NCBI GenBank assembly: GCA_946886245.1
Contig: CAMPIF010000027.1
Coordinates: 1-17,553, forward strand
DNA length: 17,553 nt
From: Ectopseudomonas composti
GTDB lineage: Bacteria > Pseudomonadota > Gammaproteobacteria > Pseudomonadales > Pseudomonadaceae
Direction of reading: 5' to 3'
Numbering within the stretch: position 1 is the first letter of the stretch; every line of letters begins with the position of its first letter. A model generated the notes under the pieces. The model did not search any database, was not told the DNA's origin, and saw only the letters and a program-made list of their open reading frames with translations. Position numbers and translations under genes: made by a program. Below are positions 7,551 to 17,553 of the stretch, in pieces.

Positions 7551-8141
7551 ATGGACATCTTCAGCATCGCCGTGCTGATCTTTTTGGTCACCGACCCTTT
7601 CGGCAATATCGCCATCTACATTGCCGCGCTGAAGAACGTCGAACCGCGCAGACGCTTGTGGATCGCCGCGCGCGAACTGCTGTTCGCTCTTGGCCTGTTA
7701 CTGCTGTTCCTCACCTTTGGTGACAAATTCCTCACCAGCCTCGGCCTGTCACGCGAGGCAACCGCGATTGCCGGCGGTATCATCCTGTTCGTCATCGCCA
7801 TGCGCCTGATCTTTCCCGGCCCGCAAGGCCTGCTCGGCGACGTGCCGGATGGCGAGCCGATGCTGGTGCCGTTGGCCACGCCGGCGGTCGCCGGACCTTC
7901 TGCTCTCGCGGTGCTGATGACCCTGCGCAACACCCACACCGGGCCGCTCTGGGAGCTTTACCTGGCGCTCATCCTGGCCTGGGCAGCGACGGCATTCATC
8001 CTGTTGCAGGCTTCGTTCCTGCAGCGTTTTCTCGGTAATCGCGGGTTGATGGCGGTAGAGCGATTGATGGGCATGCTGTTGATCATGCTCAGCGTCGACA
8101 TGCTGCTGGACAACCTGCAGAGCGTATTCGGTCACGCATGA
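7551..8141 (+). CDS. MarC family integral membrane protein
   Basis: A 196-aa inner-membrane protein with about six hydrophobic helices. MarC/YhgN proteins are widespread; their function is not established, and the old link to multiple antibiotic resistance has not held up. Family features are LVTDPFGNI near the N-terminus in the first helix region and LATPAVAGPSAL near residues 107-118, the equivalent of the conserved P-x-x-x-GP motif. GGAG at 7541-7544 precedes the ATG at 7551. The stop overlaps the start of the next gene (ATGA), so the two are translationally coupled. The N-terminal position and length agree with the family. Confidence 0.9.
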   Translation: MDIFSIAVLIFLVTDPFGNIAIYIAALKNVEPRRRLWIAARELLFALGLLLLFLTFGDKFLTSLGLSREATAIAGGIILFVIAMRLIFPGPQGLLGDVPDGEPMLVPLATPAVAGPSALAVLMTLRNTHTGPLWELYLALILAWAATAFILLQASFLQRFLGNRGLMAVERLMGMLLIMLSVDMLLDNLQSVFGHA

Positions 8142-8920
8142 AGTCTCTCTGCCTTGCCCTGGTCCTTGTTCTGCTTGTCGGTTGCACCGGTGGTCTGCGT
8201 ATCGATGACAGCCACACGGCGACCGGTCAGAACAGCCGTGTGCAGTACGTCGTGCTGCACTACACCTCCGCTGACCTGCAGCGCTCGCTCGACCTGCTGA
8301 CGCAGACCGAGGTGAGCAGCCACTACCTGATCGGTGATGCACCGCCGACGGTCTATCGTCTGGTGGATGAGAACCGTCGCGCCTGGCACGTCGGCGTCAG
8401 CGAATGGAAAGGGCGCACCTGGCTCAATAGCACCACGATCGGCATCGAGCTGGTCAACCAGGGTTACTACCAGACGCCGGCCGGTCGTTACTGGCAGCCT
8501 TTCGCGCCGCAGCAGATCGATACCCTGATCGTGCTGCTCAAGGACATCGTCAAACGTCACCAGCTACCGCTGGGCTCGATCATCGCGCACAGCGATGTGG
8601 CGCCGCAGCGCAAGGTCGATCCGGGCCCATTGTTCCCCTGGAAGCGTCTGGCCGACGAGGGCCTGGTGCCCTGGCCGAACGAAGACGCCGTGGCGCGCCA
8701 ACAGGCGCTGTTCAGCGCCAGCCTGCCCAGCGTGCAGTGGTTCCAGGAGCAGTTGGCGCAAAACGGTTACAGGGTGCCGCAGCATGGCGAGCTGGATGAG
8801 CTGACGCGCAACGTCATTGCCGCCTTCCAGATGAAGTATCGCCCGGCCAATTACGACGGCCAGCCGGACGCCGAAACCGCAGCGCGGTTGTTGGTGCTCA
8901 ATCTGCAGGCGGCAGGATAG
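8138..8920 (+). CDS. ampDh2: N-acetylmuramoyl-L-alanine amidase, lipoprotein (AmpDh2/AmiD-like)
   Basis: A 260-aa zinc amidase predicted to cleave the MurNAc-L-Ala bond of peptidoglycan or anhydro-muropeptides. It begins with a lipoprotein signal, lipobox LVGC with Cys16, so it should be anchored at the outer membrane facing the periplasm. The Amidase_2 domain spans about 30-170. Zinc ligands His41 (LHYTS), His151 (AHSDVAP) and Asp161 (KVDPGP) and catalytic Glu104 (IGIELVN) are all present. A peptidoglycan-binding helical domain follows at about 190-257. The position near dgcH matches what I recall for PAO1 ampDh2 (PA5485); AmpDh3 is the alternative paralogue but lacks this lipobox in my recollection. 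Its start overlaps the MarC stop. Its stop is only 3 bp from that of the convergent DUF1330 gene. Confidence 0.9.
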   Translation: MKSLCLALVLVLLVGCTGGLRIDDSHTATGQNSRVQYVVLHYTSADLQRSLDLLTQTEVSSHYLIGDAPPTVYRLVDENRRAWHVGVSEWKGRTWLNSTTIGIELVNQGYYQTPAGRYWQPFAPQQIDTLIVLLKDIVKRHQLPLGSIIAHSDVAPQRKVDPGPLFPWKRLADEGLVPWPNEDAVARQQALFSASLPSVQWFQEQLAQNGYRVPQHGELDELTRNVIAAFQMKYRPANYDGQPDAETAARLLVLNLQAAG

Positions 8921-8923
8921 AAC

Positions 8924-9328
8924 TCAGCTGGGTGTGCTGCCGATCAGCCGGGAGTCGGCCAGCGCGGCACTGCGATGAACGGTGGCGGCCTGGTATTCGG
9001 GGTCAGAGAGCATGCTCAGAAAGGCTGCTGACGAGGGATAGCGCACCAGCAGAAGCAAGTCCCAGCGCTCTTCCTTCGGTGCGATGAGCGCCAGGTGGAC
9101 ATCAGCCATCACCTGCACCTCACCGCCCACCCCCTTGACCTTGTTCAGCGCGGTGCGACTGTAGCGCGCATAGGCTTCGCGCCCGCTGCACGGCACGTGG
9201 AGGCTGCCTGCGTCGTACGCGGCTTGATCGTTGAAACGAAGCAGATTGAGCATCAGGATCGGTGTATCGCTGGGCATGTGCTCGGCGAATGCCAGCAGAT
9301 CCTCGCGGTTGGGGTTGATGCTGGGCAT
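8924..9328 (-). CDS. DUF1330 family protein
   Basis: A 134-aa small cytoplasmic protein of the dimeric alpha/beta-barrel (ferredoxin-like) type, with no defined biochemical function. Features matching DUF1330 are ILMLNLLRF near residue 25, SGREAYARYS in the middle, the GGEVQ strand, WDLLLLVRYPS and FLSMLSDPEYQ, then a RSAALADSRL tail. The ATG at 9326-9328 is preferred over the longer TTG-initiated frame (9385), because GAGGAA lies just upstream and the family N-terminus fits. It converges on ampDh2 and is probably expressed alone. The 133-bp spacer upstream (9329-9461) shows no clear promoter or terminator to my eye. Confidence 0.85.
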   Translation of the reverse strand: MPSINPNREDLLAFAEHMPSDTPILMLNLLRFNDQAAYDAGSLHVPCSGREAYARYSRTALNKVKGVGGEVQVMADVHLALIAPKEERWDLLLLVRYPSSAAFLSMLSDPEYQAATVHRSAALADSRLIGSTPS

Positions 9329-9461
9329 GCACGTTCCTCGGCTGGCGTTTTTCCTGAGCCTCCCGCCTGAAGCCGAGTACGGCAAGCGCTATTGATCCTT
9401 CTGATAGCCAATCATCTGGTCGGCGTGGTGCTGCACTGCGGTCGCTGTACCGGCAGGCCGA

Positions 9462-10127
9462 TCAGCGTGGGCCAGGTTGGAAATCGCGTGCATCACGCGC
9501 CCAGACGTCCAGCACCGGTTTGAGATCCTCCAGGGTCAGTTGCGTGCTGCTGTTCTCCAGCGTCAGGCCGTGACCCTTGCGCACCACGCGCAGCACCGGT
9601 TCGCTGGTGCGGGCATCGAGGCCCTCCAGCTCGATGAAAATGGCGCTGTCGCGGTCACGGGTGCCAGCGGCTGTGGTTGCCGCAGCGAGTACCAGGGCGA
9701 CAGGAATCACTTCATAGGCCTTTAGCCCTTCGGTGGAAACCGTCACGCTGGTGATCGCGCTGCGCAGTACCAGGCTGTCCATGGTCGGTTCGTTGACCAC
9801 CGTCATGCGTCCCTGCAACTCACGGATCAACGCCTGATGCAGATAATCACGGACGCTTTCCAGCGTCTGCGCGCTGACCTGATCGCTGGGGGCTGGTTCT
9901 GGATAGAAGGTCGGCTTCTCCACATACACCGTCGTGTAGCGTTCGCTGCTGAACTGCGGCGAAACCCAGCGCAGCACCGGTGCGCCAGTGGCTGAAGTGG
10001 CTGGCTGGAGCTGGGAGTAGTCGGCGAGGTAGCCGGAGAACTGGGTGGGTTTGGTGGTCTGGCTGGCGCAGCCGCTGAGCAGGAAACCAGCGAGTAGAGC
10101 CAGGCAAAGCGAGTTGGCGTAACGCAT
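9462..10127 (-). CDS. Predicted DUF3313-type lipoprotein
   Basis: A 221-aa protein with a clear lipoprotein signal: MRYANSLCLALLAGFLLSGC, lipobox LSGC with Cys20. The mature part begins ASQTTKPTQFSGYLADYSQL and includes RWVSPQFSSERYTTVYVEKPTFYP, a segment I associate with DUF3313 lipoproteins. A short hydrophobic stretch, VIPVALVLAAATTAAGT, lies near the middle, followed by an E-L-E-G-L-D-ARTSEPV strand region. It is probably outer-membrane associated; function is unknown. The start at 10127 is chosen for the signal peptide and for AGGAG about 11 bases upstream. The next upstream gene on the same strand, the response regulator, ends 50 bp before it, so co-transcription is possible but not shown. 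Confidence 0.8.
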   Translation of the reverse strand: MRYANSLCLALLAGFLLSGCASQTTKPTQFSGYLADYSQLQPATSATGAPVLRWVSPQFSSERYTTVYVEKPTFYPEPAPSDQVSAQTLESVRDYLHQALIRELQGRMTVVNEPTMDSLVLRSAITSVTVSTEGLKAYEVIPVALVLAAATTAAGTRDRDSAIFIELEGLDARTSEPVLRVVRKGHGLTLENSSTQLTLEDLKPVLDVWARDARDFQPGPR

Positions 10128-10177
10128 CGGAGGACTCTCCTGTCCAGGGGCCTGCAATCAGCCTAGATGCCGCTTCG

Positions 10178-10570
10178 TCAACCCGCCAGTTCGCTCAAGC
10201 GTTGAGCGAGAAGCTTGAAGTCATAGGGTTTCACGATGCTCTCGGTGGCCGCCGCACTGTCGCGGGCGCGCACCGCTTCGAGCAGGTCGCGTTCGTAATA
10301 GCCGCTGGCGAACAACACCGGCAGGGTCGGTCGCAGCTGGCGAGCGGCTTCCACCAGTTCGCGCCCGTCCATCCCGGGCAGGCCGATGTCGCTCATCAGC
10401 AGATCGAAGTGCTGCTCGCTGCGCAGCCGCTCCAGTGCGCTGTGCCCATCGCGCAGGGCGAGGACGCGGTAGCCGAATTCCTCGAGTACTTCAGCGGTGA
10501 GTTGGCGCACCACATCGTCATCCTCGACCAGCAGAATGGTCTTGGCACGGGCGCAGTCGATTTCGGTCAT
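10178..10570 (-). CDS. Single-domain response regulator (receiver only)
   Basis: A 130-aa CheY-like receiver with no output domain. The acidic pocket is VEDDD (residues 15-19), the phospho-acceptor is Asp61 in LMSDIGLPGMDG, the switch Ser is Ser89 in FASGYY, and the conserved Lys is Lys114 in IVKPYD. All are intact, so it should be phosphorylatable. The ATG at 10568-10570 (MTEIDCARAK) has AGAGAG upstream and gives the normal receiver length; longer in-frame starts run back towards the kinase gene. It is divergent from the hybrid kinase, 119 bp away, and is a natural partner for that kinase or the REC-kinase further on. It would act through protein contacts, not DNA binding. Confidence 0.9.
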   Translation of the reverse strand: MTEIDCARAKTILLVEDDDVVRQLTAEVLEEFGYRVLALRDGHSALERLRSEQHFDLLMSDIGLPGMDGRELVEAARQLRPTLPVLFASGYYERDLLEAVRARDSAAATESIVKPYDFKLLAQRLSELAG

Positions 10571-10587
10571 GGGGCTCTCTGTTTCAG

Positions 10588-10620
10588 CGCGCAGAATGCG
10601 CGAATGTTTGGCAAACTTCG
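10588..10620. promoter_or_regulatory. Adjacent dyads between response regulator and hybrid kinase
   Basis: CGCGCA (10588-10593) and TGCGCG (10597-10602) form one dyad with a 3-base centre. GTTTG-G-CAAAC (about 10605-10615), flanked by CGAA and TTCG, forms a second one beside it. They are in the 119-bp divergent spacer, where a shared operator would be expected. No convincing -35/-10 pair was found for either gene. Confidence 0.35.
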
Positions 10621-10689
10621 CAGTCGGTGCGCGGTCAGTGTGCCATACGCCTTCTCCGGACAGACAAGAACAAGCGAGACAATCATCGA

Positions 10690-14195
<3,506 letters not shown>

Positions 14196-14196
<1 letters not shown>

Positions 14197-15005
14197 TGCC
14201 TGATGAAATCGAGCTGCGCCTGCTGATCGAGGCGATCTACCTGCGCTACAGCTACGACTTTCGCGACTACTCGAAGGCCTCGCTCAAGCGCCGTGTACGC
14301 CAGGCGCAGGCGCAGTTGGATTGCCCGACCATTTCGGCGTTGCAGGCGCGCATCCTGCACGAGCCGCAGGCGTTCATGCAGCTGCTGCAGTACCTCACCA
14401 TCCCGGTCAGCGAGATGTTCCGCGACCCCGAATACTTTCTCGCCCTGCGCGAGCAGGTGGTGCCGTTGCTGCACACCTATCCTTCGCTGAAGGTCTGGGT
14501 GGCTGGCTGCAGTACCGGCGAGGAGGTGTATTCCCTGGCCATCCTGCTGTACGAGGAAGGCCTGCTGGAGCGCACCATGATCTACGCCACCGACATCAAT
14601 CCGCACTCGCTGGAGAAGGCCGAGCAGGGCATCTTCGCCCTCGACAACCTGCGCACCTATACCCAGAACTACCAACTGTCCGGTGGCAAGCGCGCGTTCT
14701 CCGACTACTACTCGGCGGCCTATGACCGGGTGCTGTTCGACAAGTCGCTGCGCACCAACCTGACCTTCGCCGATCACAGCCTGGCCACCGACAGTGTGTT
14801 CGCCGAAACCCATCTGGTGTCGTGCCGCAACGTGCTGATCTATTTCAACCGCGACCTGCAGGACCGTGCCCTCGGGCTGTTCCACGAATCCCTTTGCCAC
14901 CGCGGCTTTCTCGGTCTGGGCAGCAAGGAGAGCCTGGATTTTTCCGCCTATGCCCGGCAGTTCGAAGCGGTGTCGCGGCCCGAGCGGATTTTCCGCAAGC
15001 GATGA
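14196..15005 (+). CDS. CheR-family protein-glutamate O-methyltransferase
   Basis: A 269-aa SAM-dependent methyltransferase of the CheR family, which normally methylates glutamates on chemoreceptors. An N-terminal helical domain with the basic SLKRRVRQ segment (about 29-36) is followed by IPVSEMFRDPEYF, the SAM-binding loop AGCSTGEEVYS at 103-113, the acidic strand YATDIN, and CRNVLIYF with Asn212. It appears complete and catalytic. It is translationally coupled to both neighbours: its ATG overlaps the hybrid kinase stop, and its stop overlaps the cheB start. No chemoreceptor, CheA or CheW lies nearby, so the substrate is probably not a classical flagellar-chemotaxis receptor. The hybrid kinase is a candidate (inference). 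Confidence 0.93.
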
Positions 15006-15613
15006 GCAGCCAACGGATCACTCTGCGGGGCCAGGTGCGTGCGCCGCTGCAGGCCCTGCTGATTGGCGCCTCGGCCGGCGGTGTCGAGGCGCTGCTGAAT
15101 CTGCTCGAAGACCTGCCGCCGGACTACCGATTGCCAGTGGTCTGCCTGCTGCATCAGCCCGATCGCAGCGACAGTCTGCTGGCCGATCTGCTGCAGCGAC
15201 GCCTGCAACTGCCCGCCAAGGAAGCCGAGGACAAGGAGTACCTGCGCGGCGGCGTGGTCTACGTGGCGCCCGCCGGTTACCACCTGTCCATCGAAAGCGA
15301 GCGCAGCTTCTCCCTCAGTCGCGAGGAACCACGGCATTTCTCCAGGCCGTCGATCGATATTCTTTTCGAGTCCGCCGCCGATGCCTATGGCGAGCAGCTG
15401 GCTGCCGCGCTGCTCACCGGCGCCAACGAGGATGGCGCGGCCGGTCTGCTGGCGATCAAACAGGCCGGCGGCCTGACTCTGGTGCAGGAGCCTGCCGATG
15501 CACTGGTGCCCACCATGCCGAATGCCGCGCTGGCGCTGCTTGAACCGGATTTTCTCCTGTCTATCAATGCCATGCGCCTGCTGCTGGCCGAACTGGATGC
15601 CCTGCCATGCTGA
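15002..15613 (+). CDS. CheB-type protein-glutamate methylesterase without receiver domain
   Basis: A 203-aa protein consisting of the CheB catalytic domain only. The triad positions are all present: Ser24 in IGASAGGVEA, His51 in CLLHQPDRS, and Asp144 in LLTGANEDGAAGL. VYVAPAGYHLSIE and the RPSIDILF segment are also typical. It should demethylate or deamidate the protein modified by the neighbouring CheR. Classical CheB is about 350 aa with an N-terminal receiver that controls activity; here the receiver is missing, so control must come from another protein, possibly the receivers of the kinases around it. The ATG at 15002 overlaps the cheR stop (ATGA), and its stop overlaps the start of the next gene. 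Confidence 0.92.
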   Translation: MSSQRITLRGQVRAPLQALLIGASAGGVEALLNLLEDLPPDYRLPVVCLLHQPDRSDSLLADLLQRRLQLPAKEAEDKEYLRGGVVYVAPAGYHLSIESERSFSLSREEPRHFSRPSIDILFESAADAYGEQLAAALLTGANEDGAAGLLAIKQAGGLTLVQEPADALVPTMPNAALALLEPDFLLSINAMRLLLAELDALPC

Positions 15614-16794
15614 GGAAGATTGAAGCCAAGGTGCTGATCGTCGACGACCTGCCGGAAAACCTGCTGGCATTGCGTTCGTTGATTCAGAGCGAGGATTGCA
15701 CCGTGTTCCAGGCCAGCAGCGCCGATGAGGCGCTGTCACTGCTACTCGAGCACGAGTTCGCCCTGGCCATTCTCGACGTCAAGATGCCAGGCATGAACGG
15801 CTTCGAACTGGCCGAGCTGATGCGCGGCACGGAAAAGACCAAGCATATCCCGATCATCTTCGTCAGCGCTGTTGGCCGCGACATGGACTACGCCTTCCGT
15901 GGTTACGAGAGCGGCGCAGTGGACTTCCTGCACAAGCCGCTGTCGCCCTTCGAGGTACGCAGCAAGGTGGCGATGTTCGTCGAGCTGTACCGCCATCGCA
16001 AGGCGTTGAGCATGCAGCTGGAAGTGGTCGAGGCGGCGCGTCGTGAACAGGAGGCGCTGCTCGCCGAGCTGCGCGAGACCCAGGGCGAGCTGCAGAAAGC
16101 GGTACAGATGCGTGACGTGTTCATGTCCATCGCCTCGCACGAGCTGCGCACGCCACTCAATGGTCTGATCCTCGACGTGCAACTGCGCCGACTGCGCCTG
16201 GAGCAGGGGCGCATGGATGCCTTTACCCCGGACAAACTGCAGGAGATGGTGGCACGCGACGAGCGACAGATCCGCAGCCTGAGCCGCCTGATCGACGACA
16301 TGCTGGATGTTTCGCGCATTCGTACCGGCAAGCTTTCCGTGCGTCCAGAACCCGGCGACCTCGGCGTGCTGGCTGGCAACGTGGTGGAGAGCCTGGCCGC
16401 GCAGTTCACCCATACCGGCAGCCATATCGAGTTGCACGTCGAGGATCCGGCACCGGTGATGATGGACGAGTTCCGCATCGAGCAGGTGTTGGCCAACCTG
16501 CTGACCAACGCCCTGCGTTACGGGGGTGGTAAACCCGTATCGGTGTGTGTGAGGGCGGTGGACGATATGGCCCGTGCCGAGGTGCGTGACCAGGGGCTGG
16601 GTATCTCCGAGGCTGACCAGCGGCGGATCTTCGAGCAGTTCGAGCGCGTTTCTGGTGCCAGCGTCGCGCAGGGGCTGGGGCTCGGCTTGTTTATCAGCGA
16701 GCAGATCGTCCAGGCCCATGACGGGCGCATCGAGCTCAGCAGTCGTCTCGGCGAGGGCTCCTGTTTCAGCATTCTGCTGCCGCTACGCAGTTGA
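15607..16794 (+). CDS. Soluble REC-histidine kinase hybrid
   Basis: A 395-aa cytoplasmic protein with an N-terminal receiver (acidic pocket VDD at 12-14, acceptor Asp57 in LDVKMPGMNG, Lys110 in HKP), a coiled coil at about 130-168, HisKA with His178 in ASHELRTPL, and a HATPase with NLLTNALRYGGG, DQGLGIS and GLGLGLFIS. No membrane segment or sensor domain is present, so input probably arrives as phosphate on the receiver, for example from the upstream hybrid kinase or the divergent response regulator. It overlaps cheB by 7 bp and ends the four-gene unit. No clear terminator follows. No DNA-binding output domain occurs anywhere in the cluster. Confidence 0.93.
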   Translation: MLRKIEAKVLIVDDLPENLLALRSLIQSEDCTVFQASSADEALSLLLEHEFALAILDVKMPGMNGFELAELMRGTEKTKHIPIIFVSAVGRDMDYAFRGYESGAVDFLHKPLSPFEVRSKVAMFVELYRHRKALSMQLEVVEAARREQEALLAELRETQGELQKAVQMRDVFMSIASHELRTPLNGLILDVQLRRLRLEQGRMDAFTPDKLQEMVARDERQIRSLSRLIDDMLDVSRIRTGKLSVRPEPGDLGVLAGNVVESLAAQFTHTGSHIELHVEDPAPVMMDEFRIEQVLANLLTNALRYGGGKPVSVCVRAVDDMARAEVRDQGLGISEADQRRIFEQFERVSGASVAQGLGLGLFISEQIVQAHDGRIELSSRLGEGSCFSILLPLRS

Positions 16795-16795
16795 T

Positions 16796-16842
16796 CGTGC
16801 AAATTGCACGTGTCGTGATTCATGCATCTTGCAAAGTGCATG
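16796..16842. promoter_or_regulatory. Two dyads, candidate activator (enhancer) sites
   Basis: CGTGCAA-A-TTGCACG at 16796-16810 is a perfect inverted repeat with 7-bp arms. CATGCATCTTGCAAAGTGCATG at 16821-16842, as a dyad, matches its reverse complement in 9 of 11 positions per arm. They share the TTGCA/TGCAA core, and their centres are about 28 bp apart. They lie about 95-135 bp upstream of the predicted start of the downstream small-gene transcript, a typical distance for sigma-54 activator sites. They also lie just after the REC-kinase stop, but they do not form a terminator (no T-tract). Confidence 0.45.
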
Positions 16843-16865
16843 GGTGAGGGGCTTGGTAATTGTTT

Positions 16866-16878
16866 CAAGTATTTGATT
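16866..16878 (-). promoter_or_regulatory. IHF binding site candidate
   Basis: CAAGTATTTGATT matches YAANNNNTTGATW, the reverse complement of the IHF consensus WATCAANNNNTTR, at every fixed position. It lies in an AT-rich block (about 16858-16900) between the two dyads and the sigma-54 type promoter, where IHF bending would be expected. Confidence 0.5.
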
Positions 16879-16905
16879 TATAAGGATATTTTTTATGCAT
16901 TGAGG

Positions 16906-16922
16906 TTGGCATGAGCGCTGCA
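16906..16922 (+). promoter_or_regulatory. Sigma-54 (RpoN) -24/-12 promoter candidate
   Basis: TTGGCATGAGCGCTGCA matches YTGGCACG-N4-TTGCW with only two deviations. The invariant GG at 16908-16909 and GC at 16920-16921 are separated by exactly 10 bases. Transcription would start near 16933, about 37 bp before the ATG of the small secreted protein. The tiny frame ATGAGC...TAA at 16911-16937 overlaps it and is probably meaningless. Confidence 0.6.
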
Positions 16923-16969
16923 GAATCAGTCATGTAAGCCCCCGACTGATCTGCTGATGGAGAAGCGTC

Positions 16970-17281
16970 ATGAACATCGTCCGAGTGAGCCTGTTTTGCG
17001 TCGCTGCATTGCTGGTCAACGGAGCTTACGGCAAAGATTTCAGTGATTCGGCTGGCGCCATCGCCAAGACGGCCGAGCTCACCCTTTCCAACTCGTCGCT
17101 GTGGGAATCGCGTGTCGCTGCGCAGCAGGAAGGCTCTGCCGAACTGCACGCGAAGCCCTCTCGCGCTGTCGGTGCCATCGGTGACGATGCGCAGTGGGTG
17201 CGCATTTCCGACGAGGGCGACACCGATACCGCCAACCGTGAGCCGCGTCCTGCCAACAGCACCCCACGCTGGGTGTTCTGA
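16970..17281 (+). CDS. Small predicted secreted protein, unknown
   Basis: A 103-aa product with a clear N-terminal signal peptide, MNIVRVSLFCVAALLVNGAYG, probably cleaved before KDF, leaving a mature protein of about 82 aa in the periplasm or outside. The mature part has no Cys, is hydrophilic and acidic in the middle (RISDEGDTDTANREP), and ends PRWVF. I do not recognise a family. GGAG at 16959-16962 precedes the ATG, and codon use matches the neighbours, so it looks like a real gene. An enhancer-type promoter region lies upstream. An 18-bp gap separates it from the next small membrane-protein gene, with which it probably forms an operon. Confidence 0.75.
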   Translation: MNIVRVSLFCVAALLVNGAYGKDFSDSAGAIAKTAELTLSNSSLWESRVAAQQEGSAELHAKPSRAVGAIGDDAQWVRISDEGDTDTANREPRPANSTPRWVF

Positions 17282-17299
17282 CCGACAAGGAGTCCTGCC

Positions 17300-17485
17300 G
17301 TGTCCAGAAGTGCCATCCTGTTGTTGATCATGACCCTGTCGAGTCTGGCTGTGCTATGGCTGAGCCCCGCTCTGGACGGGGGTGTCGCCCTGCTGCTCAA
17401 GGGAGGCTGCGTCGTCTTCGGTGCGGGCTTTCTGGTCGCGCTGATGGCCGGGCGCCGTATCAAGTTCGACCCGGTGCTGCGCTGA
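17300..17485 (+). CDS. Small membrane protein, unknown (GTG start)
   Basis: A 61-aa protein with two hydrophobic segments, about residues 5-23 and 28-50, joined by a short SPALDGG turn and ending with the basic tail AGRRIKFDPVLR. This predicts a two-helix inner-membrane hairpin. The start is GTG at 17300, supported by a good AAGGAG at 17287-17292, eight bases upstream. I do not recognise a family. It follows the small secreted protein by 18 bp and ends 27 bp before a strong terminator, so the two genes form a compact unit. Confidence 0.7.
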   Translation: MSRSAILLLIMTLSSLAVLWLSPALDGGVALLLKGGCVVFGAGFLVALMAGRRIKFDPVLR

Positions 17486-17511
17486 AGCTGATTCCGCGCC
17501 AAGGAAACAAG

Positions 17512-17540
17512 AAAACGCCACGAAGACCGTGGCGTTTTTT
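17512..17540 (+). terminator. Rho-independent terminator after the small-gene pair
   Basis: AAAACGCCACG at 17512-17522 pairs perfectly with CGTGGCGTTTT at 17528-17538 around the loop AAGAC, and the T run extends from 17535 to 17540. Because the left arm starts with four A, it could also terminate transcription coming from the other strand. Confidence 0.93.
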
Positions 17541-17553
17541 ATTGCGCGTGAAT

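Noticed and set aside
8918..8926. Gene fusion or frameshift at the ampDh2 / DUF1330 junction
   Set aside because: The stops are 3 bp apart on opposite strands and both proteins have normal family ends; simply tightly packed convergent genes.
16796..16842. Terminator for the kinase-CheR-CheB unit
   Set aside because: The dyads have short or mismatched stems, a centre too small in the first case, and no T-tract after them.
16911..16937. Eight-codon leader frame ATGAGC...TAA upstream of the small secreted gene
   Set aside because: It overlaps the -24/-12 element, has no ribosome site, and would lie mostly upstream of the predicted transcript start.

Overview
The window is about 17.5 kb of GC-rich gammaproteobacterial chromosome. 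Protein similarity and gene order point to Pseudomonas, probably the mendocina/oleovorans/alcaligenes side of the genus (inference; no database search was possible). The first 53 bases are not genomic. They are an untrimmed Illumina Nextera i7 adapter (P7 tail, 8-base index, 19-base mosaic end), so real sequence starts at 54.

Region 1 (54-5726) is a conserved housekeeping block. engB lies on the minus strand. Divergent from it are cytochrome c5, cytochrome c4 (followed by a strong terminator), dsbA, an endonuclease/exonuclease/phosphatase-fold gene and a DgcH-like diguanylate cyclase. From memory this is the P. aeruginosa PAO1 order PA5492 to PA5487. Two palindromic repeats lie downstream of engB. 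A short MITE-like element with 11-bp terminal inverted repeats sits in the divergent engB/cytochrome c5 promoter region.

Region 2 (5727-10127) holds an NCS2 xanthine/uric-acid type permease (minus), a MarC-family membrane protein overlapping an AmpDh2-like lipoprotein amidase (plus), a DUF1330 protein (minus) and a DUF3313-like lipoprotein (minus). Two TGTAxACATTTT sites lie directly upstream of the permease.

Region 3 (10178-16794) is a signalling cluster. A single-domain response regulator is divergent from four overlapping genes: a CHASE3-GAF hybrid kinase with three receivers, a CheR methyltransferase, a receiver-less CheB methylesterase and a REC-histidine kinase. No MCP, CheA or CheW is present. 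The cluster looks like an unfused counterpart of the single-polypeptide CheB-CheR-histidine kinase proteins, and it is the best candidate here for a poorly described system. The long Glu/Gln-rich coiled coil of the hybrid kinase is a possible CheR/CheB substrate (inference).

Region 4 (16795-17553) carries two small unrecognised genes, one secreted and one membrane-bound, closed by a strong terminator. The 175-bp region upstream contains two dyads, a full match to the IHF consensus and a -24/-12 sigma-54 type promoter, in the usual order of an enhancer-dependent promoter.
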